Position numbers and translations under genes: made by a program
In this document: positions 39,275-43,560 of the stretch, in pieces
How the letters are laid out: the number at the start of each line of letters is the position of its first letter
How positions within the stretch are numbered: the first letter of the stretch is position 1
Notes under the pieces: generated by a model
Told to the model about the DNA's origin: nothing
Seen by the model: only the letters and a program-made list of their open reading frames with translations
Database searches by the model: none
Assembly: GCA_028819955.1 (NCBI GenBank)
Contig: JAPPKP010000424.1
Location: 1-43,560 of the forward strand
Source of the DNA: Rhodospirillaceae bacterium
GTDB lineage: Bacteria; Pseudomonadota; Alphaproteobacteria; UBA828
Reading direction: 5' to 3'
Length of the DNA: 43,560 nucleotides

Positions 39275-39949
39275 TCATGGCGCCCTCCCGCCGCCGGACG
39301 GAGCCCCGGGGACGTGGCGCTCGGCCGCCCAGCGCTTCAGGTCGTCGCAGCGGTAGAGGATGCGGTGGCCGAACCGGTAGTGGTCCGGGCCGCTGCCCTC
39401 CTCGCGCAGCCGATGCAGCGTGCGCGCGGAGAGACCGAGCCAGGCCGCCGCCTTGCGGGCGCTCAGGTGCGGGCTCTCGTCGTGGTTCATGTCGCTCGCT
39501 TCCCGTGGGTCGCAGTCCTCCCCCTCGGCCGCCAGCAGCCCGACGCCGGCCACCGCGCGCGCCATCGCCGCCCGGCAGCCGTCGTCCGCCTGTCCCGCCA
39601 TCCATGCGCGCACCTTGTCCACGGTGACGAGACGGAACGAGACGCCGCGGTGCAGCCGCTCGACGAACGAGGGGTCGCCTGCGGCGCGCTCGCCCATGAC
39701 GTAGGCCTTGGTCCGGGAATGGCGCAGGAACGCCTCGACCTCGCTGGCGAAGGCGGGGCCGACGGGCGCTTCGCCGATCGCGGCGCACACGGTGTCGCAG
39801 GTGACCAGGGTGAGACGCCGCCCGGCCTTGAGCGAGGCGACGAAGCCGGGGTCGCCCAGGGCCTCGCGGCCGAAGCGCCGGCCGCTCGTGCCGGAGCGCT
39901 TCAGAAAGCCGAAGAGGGCGGCGCGGATCCTGTCATCGAGAGGGATCAT
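39275..39949 (-). CDS. Regulator with two repeated DNA-binding-like units and an excisionase-type HTH
   Basis: The 224-residue product from ATG 39949 (a GTG at 39970 is the alternative) carries the unit RFGREALGDPGFVASLKAGR...LVTCDTVCAAI near residues 25-58. It is repeated as VMGERAAGDPSFVERLHRGV...LVTVDKVRAWM near 84-117. These resemble short helix-turn-helix segments seen in alphaproteobacterial regulators. The C-terminus is a MerR/excisionase-like HTH, LSARKAAAWLGLSARTLHRL then HRILYRCDDLKRWAAE, near 163-205. I infer a transcription factor of the pilus-secretion operon or an excisionase. It is divergent from the S24 repressor across a 90-base region. Confidence 0.7.
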   Translation of the reverse strand: MIPLDDRIRAALFGFLKRSGTSGRRFGREALGDPGFVASLKAGRRLTLVTCDTVCAAIGEAPVGPAFASEVEAFLRHSRTKAYVMGERAAGDPSFVERLHRGVSFRLVTVDKVRAWMAGQADDGCRAAMARAVAGVGLLAAEGEDCDPREASDMNHDESPHLSARKAAAWLGLSARTLHRLREEGSGPDHYRFGHRILYRCDDLKRWAAERHVPGAPSGGGRAP

Positions 39950-39951
39950 GG

Positions 39952-39978
39952 CGGCGAACGTATCGGGCACGTTCGCCG
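39952..39978. promoter_or_regulatory. Perfect 10-bp-arm inverted repeat, candidate operator
   Basis: CGGCGAACGT (39952-39961) and ACGTTCGCCG (39969-39978) are exact reverse complements around a 7-base centre. The repeat lies between the divergent regulator genes, abuts the candidate -35 box at 39979, and covers the alternative GTG start of the leftward gene. Binding there by the S24 repressor or the HTH protein would control both genes. Confidence 0.6.
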
Positions 39979-40008
39979 TTGATAATCGTGTTAGTTAGGG
40001 AATATCCT
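39979..40008 (+). promoter_or_regulatory. Candidate promoter for the S24 repressor
   Basis: TTGATA (39979-39984) and TATCCT (40003-40008) are spaced by 18 bases, close to the sigma-70 pattern. The stretch is AT-rich compared with its surroundings. The ribosome site AAGGAG of the repressor lies at 40029-40034. Confidence 0.5.
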
Positions 40009-40039
40009 GCGTTCTGCGGCATCCGTGCAAGGAGCGGAC

Positions 40040-40708
40040 ATGCAAGGCGACAGCGCTCGGGAGAACCTGAAGGTGGCCCTTTGGAAGCAAGGCGCCTCGC
40101 TCGCCGAGGCGTCGCTCGCCATCGGCAGGAACAAGGCCTACCTCCAGCAGTACCTCGCCCGGGGCATGCCCCGGGTGCTCTCGTTCCAGGACTCCGAGAA
40201 ACTCGGGGAGCTTCTCGGATGCGATCCCGCCACGCTGCGCCACGACACCCTGCCGGCGCCCAGGCCCTGGACAGGGCCGAAGCGCAGGCGCACCGCAGGC
40301 GCCTCGGTGGCCGAGGTCGAGGTCGAGGCGGCGGCGGGCGCGGGGGCCTGGAACGAGGACTTCGTCCACGAGAAGGCCCGCTGGCGCCTGCCCGAGGCCA
40401 TGGTCCGCCACGAGGGCGACGCCGACCCGCAGGCGCTTCGCATTCTCAAGGTGCGCGGCAACTCCATGGAGCCCGAGCTGCGCGAAGGCGACCGCATCGT
40501 CGTCGACACCGCGCGCACCATGCCCGCCGCCGGCGAGCTCTTCGTGCTCTGGGACGGCGCCGGGCTGGTGGTCAAGCGCATCGAGGCGCTGACCGCCGAG
40601 GGCACGCTCCGCCTCGCCTCCGCCCACCCGGACTACGCGCCCTACGAGCGACCGGCCGACGAGGTCCACGTCGTCGGCAAGGTGCTGTGGAAGGTCACCC
40701 GCGCCTGA
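40040..40708 (+). CDS. S24-family (LexA/CI-like) transcriptional repressor
   Basis: I start at ATG 40040 because AAGGAG stands 6 bases upstream; a GTG at 40025 lies before that site. The 222-residue product has an N-terminal HTH (SLAEASLAIGRNKAYLQQYL near residues 21-40). A C-terminal S24 peptidase domain follows: LKVRGNSMEPELREGDRIVV near 136-155 with the catalytic Ser in NSMEP, and GAGLVVKRIEA near 173 with the catalytic Lys. An Ala-Gly pair in the linker (AAAGAGAW) is a plausible self-cleavage site. Such repressors respond to RecA after DNA damage and often control mobile elements. It is the likely master switch of this locus. Confidence 0.88.
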   Translation: MQGDSARENLKVALWKQGASLAEASLAIGRNKAYLQQYLARGMPRVLSFQDSEKLGELLGCDPATLRHDTLPAPRPWTGPKRRRTAGASVAEVEVEAAAGAGAWNEDFVHEKARWRLPEAMVRHEGDADPQALRILKVRGNSMEPELREGDRIVVDTARTMPAAGELFVLWDGAGLVVKRIEALTAEGTLRLASAHPDYAPYERPADEVHVVGKVLWKVTRA

Positions 40709-40740
40709 GCGCGCGTGGGTCCCTGGAGGCTCAGGGGAGG

Positions 40741-40774
40741 GAGGGCCGTGACGGCGCCGCGGGGCCCGGCCCTC
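40741..40774. terminator. Candidate bidirectional terminator hairpin
   Basis: GAGGGCCG (40741-40748) pairs with CGGCCCTC (40767-40774) around an 18-base loop, between the convergent repressor and autotransporter genes. No T run follows, so it is a weak candidate. It overlaps the autotransporter stop codon (40773-40775). Confidence 0.3.
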
Positions 40775-43560
40775 ACCACCTGATCGCGCCTCTGAGCATC
40801 ACCCCGTGCTCGGCCGGCTCGTTGTCGTTGACCGCTTCGCGCCGGGTCGCGTCGAGGTTTACCTCGAAGCCCGGATCGCCCCTGACCGCCGAGGTCAGAC
40901 GCCAGCCGATGCGCCAGTCGCGCGCGCCGTCCGAGAGCCCGACGCCGAGGTTCGGCGTGCCCGTGAACCGGTCCCCGAGCAGGGACATGCCATAGCCCAG
41001 CTCGCCCTGAAGGCGTTGCCCGGCCTCGAACTCATGTCCCGGCGCAAGACCCCGGGCGTCGCGAGCGCCCCACAGCCGGTCCACGCCGCTCGACGCCGCG
41101 CCGTACGTGGGCGAAAGGCTGAACGAGAGCCCGCGGCCCCGCTCGTCCGGCGCGAGGCGCACCGCGCCCGACGCACCCCACTCCCGGTAGTCCGAGTCCT
41201 CGTGCGCGATGAGAGCGCGAACGCTCCCCTCGACGCCGAGGCCCGTGGCGGGATCTTCGAAGATCACGCGGCCGCCGAGTTCGACGCCCGAGCCGGTCTC
41301 GGCATCGCCGCCGTCATGGCGCAATCCGAGCTCGACGCCCGGCGTCAGGGTGCCGCCGTCGCCCGTCCCGAACGCCCGGCTGCCCTCCAGCGCCAGCCGT
41401 ACCCGGCTCGCATTCGCCGTCGTGCTCCCCTCGTTCGAGACCGCTTGCGACTCCGTCTCCACCCAGAACGTGTCAGACCTCAGCGCCAGGTCGATGCCGC
41501 CGGTCTCGTCCGCCTGCATCAGCGCGCCCCGGCTACCCAGGGCCACCAGCCGCATCTCGAGGTCGGTCCGGGTCACGCGCTCCGCCTGGTTCCCGTTCGC
41601 CGCCTGCACGATGGTCATGTCGCCCGTGCCCCAGCCGGCCAGACCCCAGACCGAGAGCCGGTCGTTCACCATGAGCCGCGCATAGGGGCTCACCGTGGTC
41701 ATCGTGCTCTCGATGGTGCCGGAGTCGACGCCGGGCTGGGAGAACGTGCCCTCGCCCTCGCTCACCGAGACCGCGACGCCGGCCAGCAGCCGGTGCCACG
41801 TCGCGTCCGCGCCGAGGATGCCGGTGGTCACCTCGCCGTCGATGCGGAGGTTGCCGTCGTCCGCACGCTCCTCGCCGTCGAAGCCGCCCACCGTCACCCG
41901 GCCCCAGGCGGCCAGGCCCGGTGCGCCGCCCTCGCCGTCCCTGGCGAGGTGGAACGCGCTCCCGAGCAGCAGCTCGCGGCCCGACGGGTCGCGCACCGGC
42001 GCGCCGTCGAGGGCCGGAGACCCACGGAGACCGAGGCCTGCCCCGAACCCGTCGGGATCGTCCCCGGGCGCCGGTTGCTCCGAGGCGCCCAGCGCCCGCG
42101 CGACCGAGGTCAGCGCCTCGCCGAGCCATGCCTCGTCTTCGGTCCCGGCAAGGTCCACGCGCTCTCCGCCCACCGTCACCTGCGCCCCTGAGAGCGGGGT
42201 GCTGAGCCGGTCGGAGACCGCGTCCGTCACGTGGCTCGCCACCGTGCGCCCGAAGCGCGAGAGCCACAGCTGCTGCAGCGGGTCGGAGTTCGTGATCGTC
42301 CCCGTCGCCTCGCCGTCGGCGATGTGAGCTCCAACGACGTTGGACAGCCTGAACGTGAACGTCTCGCTGCCCTCGTCCACCGCGTCGTCGAGGATCGGCA
42401 CGTTCACCGTCTTCGTCGTCTCGCCCGCCGCGAAGGTGAGCGTGCCCGAGGTCGCCGTGTAGTCCGCGCCCGCCGTCGCCGTGCCGTCGGACGTGGCGTA
42501 GCCCACCGTCACCGTGTGCCCGGACGAGGTGAAGGCGCGGCTCAGGCTGACCGTGAACGCGGCGTTCGCGTCCGTGCCCTCCCGTGCGCTGGCGTCCGCC
42601 ACCGAGATCGACGGCCGCCAGTCCACCTTGTGGCCGGGATCGTGGCCGCGGACGTCGTGCGCAAGGTCGGCGGCCGTGCCCGAGGACGCCGACGCGATCG
42701 TGCCACCGTTCGCCGACAGCGAGTTCGCGACCACCTTGATCCCGTGCGGTGAGTAGTTCGGCTCCGCCACGGTGTAGGCGAACACCAGCGCGGCCGTCCC
42801 GGTCCCGCTCGCGTAGCTCGCGTGCTTCGTGCCCCAGTTCTCGGGGGACATGTCGATCGTGAGCCGCGGACTGCCGGTGACGGCGACCGCCTCGCTGAAC
42901 GCCACCCGCACCCGGATCGTGTCGCCCAGGCCGTAGGTGTCGTCGGCGCCCGGGTCGCTCGCGATCGCGACGCCGCTCACCGTCGGGGTGCCGCCGCCGC
43001 TGCCGCTGACTTCGGTGTTGCCGCCGTCTCCGCTGCCGCCGTCCGTGTCGCTCGCCACCCGCCAGTCGACCTTGTGCGCCGGGTTGTGCGGCCGTTCCAC
43101 GTGCGCCAGCGCCGCGCCGCTCCCGCCCCCGGCGGCGCCGATCGTGCCGCCGTTCAGCTCGAGCGAGTTCGCCACCACCTTGATGCCCTGGGTGGAGATG
43201 TTGGGATTCTCCACCGTGTAGGCGAACTCCAGCATCGTCGTGCCGCTGCCGCTCTTGTAGTCCGCCCACTTGTCGCCGTAGTTCGGGTCCATCCTGATCT
43301 TGAGCCTGGGCTTGCCGCCCGACGTGTCCACGTCCACCGGCTCGCTGAAGGTCACCCGGATGCGGATCTCGTCCTCGTCGCCGTAGGTGTCGTCCGCGCC
43401 CGGGTCGCTCGCGATCGTGACGCCGCTCACCGTCGGGGTGCCGCCGCCGCCATCCGTGTCGCTCGCCACCCGCCAGTCGACCTTGTGCTCCGGGTTGTGC
43501 GGCCTTTCCACGTGCGCCAGCGCCGCGCCGCTCCCGCCCCCGGCGGCGCCGATCGTGCCG
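40773..43560 (-). CDS. Autotransporter with tandem repeats and Calx-beta domain, 5' end outside the window
   Basis: The frame is open through the right edge (about 929 residues visible); there is no start in the window. Order from the N-terminal side: repeats of about 137 residues with HKVDWRVASDTDGG and ...SGV-IASDPGADDTYG. Next comes a Calx-beta domain (VADASAREGTDANAAFTVSL, GTLTFAAGETTKTVNVPILD). A linker (LQQLWLSRFGRTVASHVTDA) leads to an outer-membrane barrel of about 280 residues ending in MLRGAIRW, where a terminal aromatic residue is the usual assembly signal. It is a type V surface protein, probably an adhesin. It is not part of the pilus-secretion operon but shares its direction. 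Confidence 0.87.
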   Translation of the reverse strand, partial: GTIGAAGGGSGAALAHVERPHNPEHKVDWRVASDTDGGGGTPTVSGVTIASDPGADDTYGDEDEIRIRVTFSEPVDVDTSGGKPRLKIRMDPNYGDKWADYKSGSGTTMLEFAYTVENPNISTQGIKVVANSLELNGGTIGAAGGGSGAALAHVERPHNPAHKVDWRVASDTDGGSGDGGNTEVSGSGGGTPTVSGVAIASDPGADDTYGLGDTIRVRVAFSEAVAVTGSPRLTIDMSPENWGTKHASYASGTGTAALVFAYTVAEPNYSPHGIKVVANSLSANGGTIASASSGTAADLAHDVRGHDPGHKVDWRPSISVADASAREGTDANAAFTVSLSRAFTSSGHTVTVGYATSDGTATAGADYTATSGTLTFAAGETTKTVNVPILDDAVDEGSETFTFRLSNVVGAHIADGEATGTITNSDPLQQLWLSRFGRTVASHVTDAVSDRLSTPLSGAQVTVGGERVDLAGTEDEAWLGEALTSVARALGASEQPAPGDDPDGFGAGLGLRGSPALDGAPVRDPSGRELLLGSAFHLARDGEGGAPGLAAWGRVTVGGFDGEERADDGNLRIDGEVTTGILGADATWHRLLAGVAVSVSEGEGTFSQPGVDSGTIESTMTTVSPYARLMVNDRLSVWGLAGWGTGDMTIVQAANGNQAERVTRTDLEMRLVALGSRGALMQADETGGIDLALRSDTFWVETESQAVSNEGSTTANASRVRLALEGSRAFGTGDGGTLTPGVELGLRHDGGDAETGSGVELGGRVIFEDPATGLGVEGSVRALIAHEDSDYREWGASGAVRLAPDERGRGLSFSLSPTYGAASSGVDRLWGARDARGLAPGHEFEAGQRLQGELGYGMSLLGDRFTGTPNLGVGLSDGARDWRIGWRLTSAVRGDPGFEVNLDATRREAVNDNEPAEHGVMLRGAIRW
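42617..43560. repeat. Tandem repeat units inside the autotransporter gene, period 411 to 444 bases
   Basis: The segment encoding HKVDWRVASDTDGG recurs. TCCGTGTCG at 43042 is found again at 43453, exactly 411 bases apart (137 residues), and the flanking 65 or so bases (43081 on, and 43492 on) are almost identical. A more diverged copy begins at 42617, 444 bases away; the extra 33 bases encode a GSGDGGNTEVS-like linker. High identity between the two outer copies suggests recent duplication, so copy number may vary and assembly could have collapsed units. Confidence 0.75.

Noticed and set aside
39979..40995. A 338-residue plus-strand frame over the S24 repressor
   Set aside because: Out of frame with the clear HTH and S24 peptidase motifs; composition is Arg/Gly/His-rich without domains.
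1..43560. CRISPR arrays, rRNA genes, replication origins
   Set aside because: No regularly spaced short repeats with unique spacers, no rRNA-like conserved sequence and no DnaA-box cluster were noticed.

Overview
The window is GC-rich DNA, probably chromosomal, from an alphaproteobacterium-like organism. The evidence is very high third-position GC, a housekeeping recJ next to tRNA-Glu, and regulators of an alphaproteobacterial type. No species can be named from the sequence alone.

Left part (1-8200), a patchwork. It holds remnants of two tyrosine recombinases (about 162-262 and 1586-1771), a possible insertion-sequence end (1367-1383) and a ferritin-like gene (690-1202). Then come recJ (1855-3642), tRNA-Glu(UUC) (3704-3778) and an acetolactate-synthase-like thiamine diphosphate enzyme (4220-5887). 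A broken DUF3800 gene (6170-6491), a HicB-type antitoxin without a visible toxin (6613-7071) and an intact DUF3800 gene (7268-8191) follow. This looks like a repeatedly used insertion zone.

Central part (8221-38910), the main discovery. About 30 kb is transcribed leftward as one dense run of 31 genes, most joined by ATGA, GTGA or TGATG overlaps. Read in the direction of transcription, it first encodes a type IVb pilus: secretin PilN, PilO, two unfamiliar exported proteins, PilP, ATPase PilQ, PilR, major pilin PilS, two PilV-like minor pilins, a small exported protein, a prepilin peptidase and a TcpQ/PilL-like protein. It then runs straight into a type IVB (Dot/Icm, I-type) secretion machine: DotD, DotC, DotB, IcmT, a second TcpQ-like protein, a DsbC-like protein, DotI, DotH, DotG, IcmC-like, IcmD-like, DotO, two unassigned exported proteins, DotA and a VirD4-type coupling protein. 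The order parallels, from memory, the pil-tra region of IncI plasmid R64 (pilN-pilV, traH-traY, trbC). There is no shufflon, no Rci recombinase, no relaxase and no oriT that I can recognise. The locus therefore looks like a stripped conjugation apparatus that either depends on a relaxase elsewhere or has been repurposed, for example for protein delivery, contact or DNA uptake.

Right part (38911-43560). A 364-base gap precedes pilN. Next is a regulator with two repeated DNA-binding-like units plus an excisionase-type helix-turn-helix (39275-39949). It is divergent from an S24/LexA-like repressor (40040-40708), across an intergenic region with a perfect 10-bp-arm inverted repeat and a plausible promoter. 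This pair is the obvious candidate control switch. Finally, an autotransporter with tandem repeats and a Calx-beta domain (40773 to the edge) runs leftward and is cut by the right end of the window.
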